This document shows, piece by piece, positions 1 to 12,641 of a DNA stretch of 64,000 nt. Both the position numbers and the translations under genes were made by a program. This stretch comes from Thuidium tamariscinum (Eukaryota; Streptophyta; Bryopsida; Hypnales; Thuidiaceae), in NCBI GenBank assembly GCA_947034885.2, contig OX344758.2, forward strand, positions 5,892,501 to 5,956,500, in the 5' to 3' direction. Position 1 is the first letter of the stretch, and each line of letters starts with the position of its first letter. Under the pieces are notes generated by a model. That model was not told the origin of the DNA, did not search any database, and saw nothing but the letters and a program-made list of their open reading frames with translations.

Positions 1-60
1 AAAGTTATTCTACTATGCCAAAATGAGGTCTGAAGTTCTACACTAAACACAATTTCTGCC

Positions 61-348
61 ATTAGGGGATTTTTGAGGCCATTGGAAGATTGCGGGTTCC
101 CGAACTACGGGAACGTAGTTTTTGACATGTGAATAGGAATCTTACGTGGTTGAGAGAGTGCCATGTCATTAAAAAAATTTGAAAAAAAATAAAAAAAATA
201 GGGATTTTTTTCATATTTCAGGACCCCCCAATTTTATTTTATTTTATTTTTTGGGTAAATGCTGGCCTAACAACGGCCAGCAGTTACGGGAATAGTTTTG
301 GGGAATAGCCCTAAAACGGCCCTTTGGAGGCCTCAAATCTCCTTTAAT
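61..348. repeat. Foldback sequence with 20-bp imperfect inverted ends
   Basis: Positions 61-80 and 329-348 are inverted copies that match at 16 of 20 positions; the shared core is TTTGAGGCC. The interior has a second small palindrome around 93-110 (GGGTTCCCG / CGGGAAC). The shape is that of a small non-autonomous DNA transposon, but I see no convincing target-site duplication, so it could also be a chance or decayed inverted repeat. Confidence 0.35.
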
Positions 349-554
349 GATTTGAATTAACTAGATATGAGAGGTTGAGATTTTAGTAATCCTAATTTAC
401 ATATTCCATATTAGTTGTTGTACCTCCTACCACCCCTCTTGTATAAAGAGCTTGTCCTCTCAATCAAATTCACTTACAACAAATGGCTTTGAAACCATAT
501 GAGGTGGTGACCCAACACTATTACTTCACCATAAAAAATGCTAAGGTTTTGTAC

Positions 555-1340
555 GATGCATTTTATTTTTTTGCCTTCCCAATGGACAGTCATTGATGGC
601 CACACTATTTTGGACCCAAATTTGTTTCTAATAAATTTTAAAAATTGATTAACTACTACAATTTTTCTACCCTTTCAATGGTCAGTAGTTAACGACAATG
701 CTTTTAGGACCCAAGTTTGCTTTCAATACAGGTTAGGAATTGATCAAATGTTGTAACTTTTTTATCTTCTCAATGGGCAGCCGTTAACGGCTACAATTTT
801 TGGACCCAAATTTATTTTCAAGAAATTCTAAAAATTAATCAACTATTACAATTTTTCTACCCTTTCAATGGGCAATTGTCAATGGCATTGCTTTTTGAAT
901 TCAAGTTTGCTTTCAATACAAGTTAGGAATTGATCAAATGGTGTAATTTTTCTACCTTCTCAAGGGGCAGCCGTTAACGGCTACGATTTTTGAATCCAAA
1001 TTTATTTTCAAGAAATTTTAGAAATTAATCAACTACTACAATTTTTCTACCCTTTCAATAGGCATTCATTAACAGCAATGCTTTTTGAACCCAAGTTTGC
1101 TTTCAACACATATTAGGAATTGATCAAATACTAAAATTTCTCTACTTTCTCAAGGGGCAGCCATTAATAGCTATGGTTTTTGGTTTCAAGTTTGCTTTCA
1201 ATACACAATAGGAATTGATCAAATATTGTAATTTTTCTACCTTCTCAATGGGTAGTTGTTAACGACCATGATTTTTGAACCCAAATTTGCTTTCAATATA
1301 TGCTAAGAATTGGTCAAATGTTATTATTTTTTTGCACTCC
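555..1340. repeat. Tandem array, ~95-bp monomer in ~190-bp A-B dimers
   Basis: The phrase TTTCAATACA..TTAGGAATTGATCAAATG and its variant AAGAAATT..AAAATTAATCAACTA alternate at about 624, 720, 811, 910, 1004, 1100, 1194 and 1290, which gives a spacing of about 95 bp. Each unit also has a TTTTTCTACC..TTCAATGGGCAG segment followed by TTAACG. The alternation of two monomer types makes a 190-bp higher-order unit. Copies are diverged, so the array is old. No coding potential was seen. Confidence 0.8.
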
Positions 1341-4300
1341 TAGTGCATAGCCATGTTTAGGGTTGCTTCCAATCATTTGGCCAATCCCTTACACAAACAA
1401 AGATGTTTGAATATTGGGTGTGATTTACATTTCATTTTTGAATTACATTAGTCATTTTTATAGTGCATGACAATTGATTTCATTTGGACATCATTTCAAA
1501 GATTTTTATCAAGCAAATCTACAAACACAAAGATTAGATGTTGCACTTTAGCCTCTTTATCTAAATCAACTATAGTTATAATTGTATGACTTTTTGAAGA
1601 AGGAAATCATAAAGACTCTTCTTATCTTGAGTAATTGAAATATCAATTGAGAATAATTTCAAAAATCAATATTCTTTTATGTCATATGAAATCTTTCCAA
1701 ATTGTAAGGTTTTTTTTTTAAGAATGATGTCGTGAATCTAAGTACACACTTTGTTACTTATTGTTACATAGAAATGAGTATATTTTTCTATGTGGCCTTG
1801 GAGAACAATGAGGGAAAGACAATAGATGTTATGGATGTTATTATTAAATTAAAGAGTACGAATTGGATGCAAGCAAAAGTTACAATTCATATAGAATTGA
1901 AAAATGATGAAAGTCTCAAAGTTTTTCTAGCAAGATGTTTATGGGATACAATGGCAATCACTATCTCCAAAGACAATTTACTATTATCAATTGAGATCAT
2001 GCGGACCATTTCACGTGGCATTATATTGTTGAAAGTATTGTTTTGGAAGTCATGGCGGACATTGCAACTCTATCAATAGTATTTCATAAAATCAATTGGC
2101 AATTCTTTTCTTTTGTTTTATCAATTTTTATTTCATTTGACTTCTTAGTCTCTAAAGCTTGTTTAGTTTGAAGCATTGCCTTAGAAGCTTATAATTACTA
2201 TAAATCCTTTAATTCTTGAGGTTGATTTAGGAATACACAATGTCTTCTTTAGCTCTATTTCTATGACGACTTAGTTATGTAGAAAGGTAGATGGCAAGCC
2301 ATGAAGGGATACTCATGAAAAGTTTGAGATTTTCATGAAATTTTCTTTTCATTCCTTGAACATTGTAGGCGGTATTGTGGCAAATATGACTTCCTCTACA
2401 TGTATTGTAATTTATAATATTGAAAAATTGTGTTTTTTATATTCTTTATTATATATTTTTAATCAACACTTCAATTTTGATGTTTTCAAAATTTTAATAT
2501 TGTACTTCATCTAAATTCTTTTATTGCAGTAGCTCATTCATCTAATTGCTATATCTTAGTATAAGGGTGTAAAGCTAAACTCTTTGATGAGGTACTAAAG
2601 CCTCTACAAGGAATACAAGCATCTACAATTGTTTTCAAAACTCTTGATTTTACAACCACACATGATGATATAAAGATTGATAATGGCTCTTTAGTTGAAG
2701 ACATCACACTATTTGACTTATATGAGTAAGGTTTATCTCTATATTTTCTTTTCAACAACTTTGATTGTAAGTCTATACTTTATATTTAAAGTTGTTACTA
2801 CCTACTCTAATATATGGTTTGTTGTTTGTACACTTGGATAAATTCATTGCCAAAGCAATCACTATCTTTTTATTGTCATTGTGGATTTCTTAGAAGTCCA
2901 TCTCTCAATTTTTGCAACCTCTCTATTTATATTGAAGATTTAGCATCAGCTTATGCTAATGTTTCTTCTTATTCATCTTTAATTTCTCTATCACCTCATA
3001 GATTCTATAAATTTTTAAGTATGTTTTTTTATTTTGAACTTAGTCTTATGAGTTAAACAATATTTTAATTTATTTTTATGATTTGATATTTGATTTCTAT
3101 TGCCTTTGTGTATGTATAATGTGGCAACCATTCCATGCTGTGGCCTAAAAATTTAACCTATACCCAAATTAAACAATAAATTGTGTATGAACCTTGAATT
3201 GCACTACACCACTAAAATTCAAAAACTTCCTCAAAGCAAAGTTCAACTTGGACTCCAATGAACTACTACTATTGGACTCATTATATAATTTATTTTGTTT
3301 AAATGATTTTTATCTTTAGAAATGATAAACTTGAAAAAGGATAATTCAATAAAGTAGGACATTGACTTCAAAACTCATTGTTAAGGTCATAGGGGTTAAT
3401 ACATTTATTTGGTGTATAGTATATGACTACTATTTTTCAAATATTTAGTGTCCAAGATATTTTGTTTTCATTTAAAAGCATATTTATAAAAATAAACAAA
3501 ATAGGTGGACAAATTCTTCATTTAAATTTACATGAAGGCAAATGATGAAGACTACATTGATCACTTAATTATTCAAAAGCATTGTTCATGATTTAATGCT
3601 TGTAATGTTTAGACCCTTTACTTTTTAGTAGATTTAGGTTTGGCCTTCATAGCCCACTCTTGTTTCTCTTTCTATTTTAAACTTTATAAATGTCACCCCT
3701 ACCATAGTATTACAATGTATTGTAGTTTTACATTTATATGCTCTATAGTGAGACATTCTAAATGACTTCACCTATTTTCATTGTCTGGTAGCTTACATAC
3801 ACTATCTATATTGACTATATCTCAATTTTAGAAAATATATTGGTTCAATTTTTTGGTATGAAATTGTATAGTGGCATATTCATTTGTTGTTCATTTGGAT
3901 TGTAGATCTTTACATTTAATTCCATGGTAATAGGGCCCCAACAAGTTTATATATTCTAAATGGAAAAAAATGGAGGCTCATAGGCTCATGCTCACATGCT
4001 CACATACTAGCATCCCCAGTCACCATTATGCCTTTGTAAATTTTTCTCTCAATTTTTCTCTCATTTAATACATCTAGGTTCACAAAAGAAATCACAAAAG
4101 AGATGAACAACTACACATTAGGTCAAGAATGATTTTCTAAAGTTGGCAAATTCCAAATTAGTCAACATATAATACAAGCTCTTGGAGATATTATCTCAAT
4201 ATTTGGGCCCTATCCCTAGCCAACCCTTATTGAAACCCTAAAGTTCTAAAAATAGTCTAATATCAAGAATGAAACAAGGTCAATCAAAACAAAAATGAAT

Positions 4301-7300
4301 TAAACAAGCATATATACACCAAAATGATGCTCTTCAATATTGCAACAAATTATATAGCTCTTTCAAGATTAAAGCACCTGCACCAATACCACCATTAGCC
4401 TCTCCACGTCTCACTCCGTAGTCTTCAGTTCACTAATGTTCCCTTCCTAGGATAGGTAAGCTAAAACCCTAATTAAAGGCTGGGGTTGGCGCTTAATTAA
4501 TCTTCAATTTCTCTGTTTGTGGTGTGACAGTTCTCACACTTTGACGTCATAGAAGAATTCCTTACAAGATTTGATAAGCCCCCTTTATAAATTTTGAGTT
4601 CGGAGTAACCCTAATTTACTCAAATTGCTTAAACTTCTTGGATGATAATTTCTTGGTGGTTAGTCTTTTAGTACTTCATTTTCTTACAAAAATTCTTCCA
4701 TTCATTTAAGATGAATTTTCACAAATACTCATAGACTTTTCTTCTACTATTCAAGAACAATATGCAACCAATCACACATATAAGGAATTGACACCTAAGA
4801 TCAGCTACAAGACAACCATATTAGGCACACACAAATTGCAATTTCTAACTTTTTGTAACTCATACAATCAAATTATACAGAGAAAGACATGAATGTTATT
4901 CAAATTTTAATTTTATATTGAGCATATTTACAAAATGCTGAATAAATTGTTATTTTTGTGGGCTTCATATAGCCTTCCATTATGAAGGTCACAACCTTTC
5001 CTAGGAGCTATGACTCTCTATTTTTACTATTTATTTTTTTCATTTATTTACTTTTCATTTTTATTTATTTATATTTAATTTCTACCTCCTGAAGTAAATT
5101 CCTAGCCCCTTAAAGATTTTCTAAGATAATTTATTTTTATTTTTAATTTAATTTCAAATTCAAATCTTATTAGTTTCTATATGTCGTAGGAAAAAAAAAA
5201 CTGTTTTCTAAGCTACATTTTTGCACTACAAACATACTATTACCCCTTGAAATATAAGAGATTTGTAAAGGGAAGATTTGAAAGTCTATACTGTACAAAT
5301 GTTATAGAAGTAATACAAGAATCTAAAATATTTAGAGGGATGAAAAAATGAACATTATACACTAGTGAAACATGCTCTTGCTCATATGTTGTTAAAAATT
5401 TGAATATCTTGTCTTTTAGAATTTAAGACAATGGTTGTGCATATTGTGTGTACTATAGCAAGTTCATTGTTGACTACATTTAGAAAGAAAATTGAAAATT
5501 CATCTTCAATTATTGTGAAGCAAGTGCACAAGATATTCATGATAAATTATAATGATGAAAAAATCATGATTTCTCTTTGTAGTTTATTTATAAATTATGG
5601 AAAGATGAACATTTTTACCTTTACTAAAAATATTTAAAGTAAAAATAGCTTTTGGATGACAACTAGTACCCCTTGGAATCTAGAATACAAAAATTAATCA
5701 ATTGTCATCCATTTTTTTTGAGACTTGGTCAAGTATTTTTGCAAAAAAGTGGTCTTGGAAATCCACTTGTTTTATAGTATTGTTGACTTTTCTTTATAGG
5801 AAGATGCTTAATCTATAAATTACAATATATTGTGTGGTGGCAACTTCAAGTTCCTTGCTCTTAATGTGCATTTAAGACATAAGTATGATTTTTTTCTAAA
5901 TTGGAGACCTAATAGTGAAATGAAACTAATGAAGTTTAGTTTCCACTCCAACTTGAAAATTTGAAAAATCCCTAAAATTGAATACTTTTTTGCAATTTGA
6001 ACTTTAGGCATATTAGCATGGGTTCTTAAAATCCTAATTATAGTATGAGGTGGTAAATATTTTGCTCCATAATATTCTACACTATGATAGATGCCTATGG
6101 AGATCTTTTTGGACTAATTTCATATTTGATATAATTTTCTTCACTTTCTCCTGAACCCCTCAAGGCCCAACAACTTTTTGGCAATGAAGGTTTTAAGTGA
6201 ATTGTCCCACTTTGATTTTTTTTAAACATAAATGTGCTTCAAATTTTTTATTTCAACCATACAAAAGTAAAACGATTTTGTCTAGTATATATAATATTAA
6301 TTGTGGAAAATTTTGATGATGGGATTTTAAAATTATGACAATTTTGAATGATCAACTTTATAGGTAGAAAATGCTCATTTTTTGAGAATTTTCTTAATAA
6401 AAGATGAATAATGATATTTACCCCCCACCCCCTCCAAAAAAATGAAATTATTTTGGAATCTAAGGCAAATGTAGTATTTTTTAATTTAAAATTTTGAAAA
6501 ATAAAAAACTCTCTCAAATAAAAACATATTTTCAAACAAGAGTAGGAAGCTAAAATTGACCAATTTGGATCTTAAATTTTAAAAAATCTAGTAATGAGTG
6601 AGTTTCAAAATTTAACAATTGATATTATTATCATGTCATTTGGAACATCTTCAAAAAATTGGAAATTATTCTAATCATCTTGTATTCTTAATTATAATAG
6701 ATTAAACCTTTATTTTTAAAATTTCCAAAAATTATATTTTGAAAAAAAATTCCAAATATTTTTTACTTATATAGAAAAAAGACTAGAAATGTCCCTAAAA
6801 GTTTTTTTTTCCATCTCTACTACTCCTTTCATTGGAAAAGCATTATATTTGCTTCCATTTTCTTTTAGACCACATTGCCTAAATAAACTTTAAAACCCCT
6901 TTTCACATTCAAATTTTAAAAATCAGAAAATGTAACAAGTATGTAAACTTGTATCTACAAGATCCTAATGTACAAAATACTAAGATTTGTTTCATTGTAT
7001 TGAGATTTTGGCATTAAAAGTTTGAAGAGGACATACTATGTCCTTTTGGTCCTTTAGGTATTAAAAAACATCATAGTGATTACAAATTTTTACAAATTTT
7101 GCAATTATTTAGTTTTTTCAAATTTTTGACTTGTATGCTTGTTGAAGAAGGATAATGACCAAGTTGGAAAATTACCCTATTAGTATAATAAGTTCATTCC
7201 AAAGGAGACGGTCAAGTAGGAAATCTATGCTAAATGGACCAATACCTAAAATAGGTGATACAATCCTAAAATAGAAGACCATGATTCAATTTCACAAATT

Positions 7301-10300
7301 AGCAACCGTTCAAACTACAACAACATTGCACTTCCAACTAGGAATGTAATTCAAGCTTGACAACTTGGTAATTATTTTTTTAAACAAGCATCTCAATTAA
7401 TAGCACTCATACATTTAATTGAAATTTTCATATATCCAATTGGGATTCACACTCCATAAATTTCTTAATCACATCATAGAATTCAATCATACGATCACAC
7501 CCACACAACATCAAATGAATTCACTTAAATCAAATATTGGATTAAACCTAATTGGTGAGCATATCACCATTACACTTTTTTTCTAAATCATCCAATTTTT
7601 CACAACTTTCCAATTTATTTCCATTCTCACTTACACCTTAGCCATGCTTGGCTCATCCTTCATACTTGTCTCCAATTTGTACTTTAATTGGTCTATTCTC
7701 ATCTCACACACTTCACAATTTCAATTTCCTCTACTCCAATTAGGATCATTACTTCAACTTTCCAACTCACTACACATCATTCACATCTAATTAGTACTTC
7801 AATGACTAAATCACCATTATATACACAAACACAACAATATAAAATATTAAGAAATACACAACGCAATGGGTTGGAACTCCAACTGGAACTTCATCGGTGG
7901 GTGAAAAACAATAAATCTAATAGGGAATAGAAAATTGGTGGTTACCAAATTGGAAGAGACAAACCAAGAAACATCAACCACCAAATTAAAACTTCAATCT
8001 AACCACCTCTCAACTACATTCAACATTTCCATTGACCAAAACTTAACATATTATCAATTTAGACTTACACTTACTTGCTTATTCTTTTAACAATTGACAT
8101 ATTCCAACTTGGTAAGACAATTGGATAGCCATTCCCTATCTGACTTGGAAATTAACAAAAAAATTCCTAACTTGGATAGAGATAGATTAACAAAATGACC
8201 CAATTGGACACTAAACTAATGTGAAACTTGTCCAAAACAAACCAAATACACATGAAATCATAAAAAAATTAAGAAACCCCAAAGCTTAATTGGTTATCTA
8301 CAATGCCTTGTAATCTAAGCGTCCAAACTCATCTTTAGAATTGGCAATTTTGGAAGAATCAACAAAAAGCACTATTTGGAAGAAAATTTTGGAATTGACA
8401 TACAAATTGAATTTTTATGGGGACCTTACTTAGTTGGTTCCAAGCAAGCCATGTGCAAAATCTCCAACTATATACAATTAAGGTTTTCCTTCAATCTTCA
8501 ACCTACATTAGAAAAAAATGAACCCTATAAAAGGCTATCAATTTTTCATTTTCGGCAGTTGCATAGTGCAAGTACAGAAAATTTTAAAAATTAATTCTTT
8601 CTTTTTTTAATTTTAAAATAATAAAAAATATTATAAAAGTTGCCAATCTGATATGGAACCAGTAGTTCCACGTCAAATTACCCAAAAATAAAAATGTTTT
8701 TTTATTATAAAAGATTAGAAATTTTGTAATTGTACCATAATTCACAACGGGGGTGCAAAACTTGCAGCCTTTCAATGGACTCAGATTTTTTGTAATGCTT
8801 CTATTTAACAATTTTTTAGTCACTTAAAATTATACAAAGCAAAGTTGTAGAGTTTTAGTTATAGATTCTATCTATACAGTTAGATTCACCAATGCTATCA
8901 CCAATATTTTTCTATAACTTTTGAAAGAAAAAATTCAAAATTCTTTGTAAATTCAATTACAAGCAAAATATTGTCATTTTCTAAGTAAGTTTTGTTGGAA
9001 AGGATTTGAAATGAGGATCTCTTGCCATGGTCATTTTTTGAATTTTTGAATTTTTTGTTTTTATGAGGTCATTTTTGCAATTCCAAGTTTGAACTAGAGT
9101 TGATCCAAGTCAACTGCTTGACATACTTCCAAATTTGTAATTTTAGAAAAATACATGCTCCAGTAATACTATATTCAATCCTTGGATAGGGCCACAACTT
9201 CATTAAGTATGTCTAAAAATTAGGATGACCTTCATTTAAGTTGCAATGAAAAAGAAATCTAGATTTCAATTTGTACATCATCCAAAAATTTGACATCAGA
9301 GCACTCCAAGGTTAATAGTAAGACTTATGTAATTTCATATTTGAAATATAAAAGAGAAGAAATTTCAAGAATAAATAGTTACATTATTAAAATATACAAA
9401 GTACATGGATCTCAAAGGTACTTTACACTATAGTCAAAGGTTGAGAGGCCATGGATTTCCACCAATCACATTTCAAGAAACTAAGAGTTCAACTTCTCAA
9501 CCCTTCGCATTTATTAGTAGACACAAGTCTAAAGGCAATCACCGTTTGACTTCCTTTATGGCAATACATTGTTTAAATGACAAAAAACTCTCGAAGCATA
9601 TTCGGATTAGCTAAAAATGGAAATCTAAACTATGGTTGAGAGAGAGTGAGGGTTTTTTCATTAAAAATCAAAATCTAATAAGATCTCAATCATTAGATTG
9701 GTATGGGTTTGGACTTTGGGCTTGATTTTGGGACACTTTACATTATGGTTATTCCAATTGAGAGGTTGTGGAAGTTCATTGCCAAGGGCTTGGACTATTT
9801 GAACTTAGCCTTTCAAGACTTTACACTATGTCCAACCGAAGGCTTTAAATCCTATTTATTATTGCCTATTAAGGGAAGAGGCTCATAAATGGAGCACTTA
9901 ACAAGAAATGAAGATTTGTACATAAATGTAAGAAGTGAAAAAATATGGGAATAATTTTTGAATTATGGACTATAGGAGGCCTTGTTTTTCCAGAATTTTG
10001 TACCTTTGTTTCGATTACTTATGATTTTCTGAAGTGAGAGTGTAGTAGGGAAGCAATATTGCTCATATTGTGCATGAGTAATGGCACTTGACAAGGCTAT
10101 GAACCAACCAAGTTAGTCCAAGATTTATTTAACAGACATGTTAGAAATGGTGGAAGTCATGGTAAATGAGCATGCATAGGAATCAAAAATCGACCCACGC
10201 ACATGGCCAACAAAGAGCACCACTGTCTTTCCTTTGCATTCATTGGCTACTACTAATAAAACTTTAATGCATTGCTTTTAGTGCATTCATTTTGTCTTAT

Positions 10301-10420
10301 GATAACTCAAAAAATTACTTAAGATATAAGATGGAATGTTACAATCTCATACAAAGTATTTCACTTCCTTGGCATTCTTGAACCATGCACACATGAGCCT
10401 CATTTACCACCATTTACAGA
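1341..10420. other. AT-rich intergenic DNA, no defensible gene
   Basis: About 9 kb of AT-rich sequence with only short chance-like frames. The longest protein-like stretch, 115 codons at 1732-2079 on the + strand, resembles no family I know and has no visible splice partners. I find no transposase or RNA-gene signature and no clear terminal-repeat pair here. Confidence 0.5.
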
Positions 10421-12641
10421 TCGCTCTATATTAAGAACACTGTGCAAGATTTTAAATGTGCCTCTATATGGGTGATTCTTAGTGTCTGAACTGTTTTTGA
10501 GCCCTCTCCTATAGTAGCCCATTTCTGTGGACTCTCAACAAAGTTTGGCCATGCACTTGTTCCCACAACCTCTGATGACTTGGGTGGTCGTAATGTGAAG
10601 TGGCCTTTCCAGTGGGTAGAGTGACTAGAGTCTTGTCCTTTCAGAGTAAACGTTGATTCAACATTGGCAGGCGAATTTGTAGCAGCTTCTCGGCCTTCTC
10701 TTCTAGCTTACTAACCGGTATCAGACGTACAAAGGCATCCCTCAAATCATCCAGAGCACATGACCGTATAAAGAATACATACCGTTCTCCTTGCTACGAT
10801 TTCATGAGTAGAACTACAGGAAAGGTCGTCAAACAAACCACCATTGACAAAGCAAAGTTCGTGCACCCTAATGCACAGGCGAAACCTTGAAAACAAAATT
10901 GCGGAAACTTGGGAAGAAGACGATCATGAAAGTTGGATTCGCTGGAGCACAGAAGCATTCTGATTGCGAACACGGGAAGCAAACAGGGTTCGAAAGGAAT
11001 GCGATTGTGCTCACAAGTTCAGTCCATCAAATTGACACAAACATACATGAGCTAGCTTTACACTACCGGTACTGCAATCACCCCACCTCAGAGAAATTTG
11101 GCAACCCTCCACCATTTCTTCGAAAACTGAATGTTTAGGCACCGGAAAATCAACACGGGAAAGTCGCGCGCGGGAAGGAGAGAGTCCAGAGTTCAGACCG
11201 GTTCCCACTCTCGTTCGCATTCTTCTTCCCATACAGGTTCCCATTCTCGAACACAAAGTTCCCAGTGGGACAATAACTTATCTGCAGCTCTGGCTTCAAC
11301 ATGAAGCTGGCCGCCTCGAGTTCGGCCTTCGTCGCTGTGCTAAACATATTTGTTTCTGGGTTGATGAATGCAAGATAACTTAGGTAATTGTTTTTGTTCT
11401 ACGATTGATCACCAGCATGCATATATTTTCATGACGCTTCGTTGATTTAACTTTTAGGGATGGGGAAGCAAGCAAAAGTGGTGGAGTAGTGTTTTGGCTG
11501 CACGCTCTTGCTCCTGTTATTCATGCTTGCCAAGTTCGTTGAGAATCGGAACGCTGGATTCTGTCAAGGTTTGCGAATCTTCCCTTGAATAGATTTAAGG
11601 TGGAAATCTTTCCAATTGCGTTGAGAATTTGTTTTCCAGTTTGGTATGGCGTATCGCATGTTCCATAAGATAATGAAATCGAGCTAGACAAATCCCCGTA
11701 AAAACCATTAAAATCAGCTAATACAACATGACCGATTGCCCTCGAGTCATCTGGATAAACGGAAACAAAGGATCCAAGAACCTTCTCTGATTCTGTTGAT
11801 GTAAGAATTAACCCTGTCTGAATTGTCTGAATTGAAAATGATCAATGGAATCATGTATCCTTGGTCGTTTAAGATCAAGGTCCCATGCTCATTTAGCAGT
11901 TTATATGTGGTAGAAATTTTGAGGTACGTCGCGATTTAGGGTTCTATTTGTACAATTCTCTTCAATTTTTTCGATAGTTTTCTTTTCTGTCGACAATGTT
12001 GGAGCAATGTAGAATAATAAGAGCAAAGCTAATTTTAGGGTTTAATGGAGAGTGAGAATGAGACTCATGCACTTTGAAATACGGCAATCCATGAGATCGC
12101 TGTCCATGAATTTGTGCGTAAGTTGAAGTATTTCGTGGTATTTAGAGTCTCTTTTTGACGTACTCAAGAATTCCTAGCATGACATGAATAAGGACTCTAT
12201 TATCGTTTCGAGATCCAATTGTAAAACAAGAAAATCTTGGGAACTGAGTGTGGGAATAGTAACCGGAAAGTGGAGAAGCTGTAGTTTGTGATGCAGCTCC
12301 TGCTTGGCTGCCCTACCGCCCTTTAGATTAATTGCCTCCATTAGGAATGTCAGAGCTTGTGATTCCTTGCTCTGCAATTTGAGATTTCAGGTTTGTTACC
12401 ATTTTGAGCACATGCGGTATGATACTAGCGCTTCGTAGAGTTTTTGAACATAATTCCCGAAATTGCCTTCTTCTGAAGGCCAGCTCTGACACCCCTGTTG
12501 AGATTATGTTCTATTTAAAGTTTGTTTCCTCTAAACAACATACATGAGTTGGTCCTGAATTTTAATGTCTCAACTATTCCTGAAACTTGGTCAGATTGGA
12601 TTGATCCACAACATTATGAATGCCATCAGATGCAGGATAAC
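10421..12641. other. Upstream region of the XRCC4-like gene
   Basis: Composition becomes more balanced from about 10.4 kb. A GC-richer patch at 11,150-11,340 could be the promoter or first non-coding exon of the downstream gene. TTTAGGGTT-type telo-box-like strings occur near 11,935 and 12,035, as is common in plant 5' regions. No transcription start can be fixed from sequence alone. Confidence 0.35.
11301..11378 (+). CDS. Short ORF with signal-peptide-like sequence (25 aa)
   Basis: A 25-residue frame starts MKLAASSSAFVAV and continues with a hydrophobic stretch ending near SGLMNAR before TAA. The charge, hydrophobic core and small residues resemble an N-terminal secretion signal. It sits in the GC-richer patch 1.3 kb upstream of the XRCC4-like start. 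It could be the first exon of an unrecognised gene, an upstream ORF in a long leader, or chance. No downstream mature domain was found. Confidence 0.15.
   Translation: MKLAASSSAFVAVLNIFVSGLMNAR

Noticed and set aside
1732-2079. 115-codon + strand frame with protein-like composition
   Set aside because: No family resemblance, no splice partners and no promoter signals in an AT-rich setting; too weak for a gene call.
2565-2729. 54-codon open stretch (LFDEVLKPLQ ... EDITLFDLYE), + strand
   Set aside because: It reads like protein but has no ATG, no clear splice sites and no recognised family. It could be an exon relic; left uncalled.
10426-10712. About 95-codon open frame without ATG, - strand
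   Set aside because: Protein-like (contains VESTFTLKGQDSS) but unrecognised, and a frame of this length is not rare at this composition.
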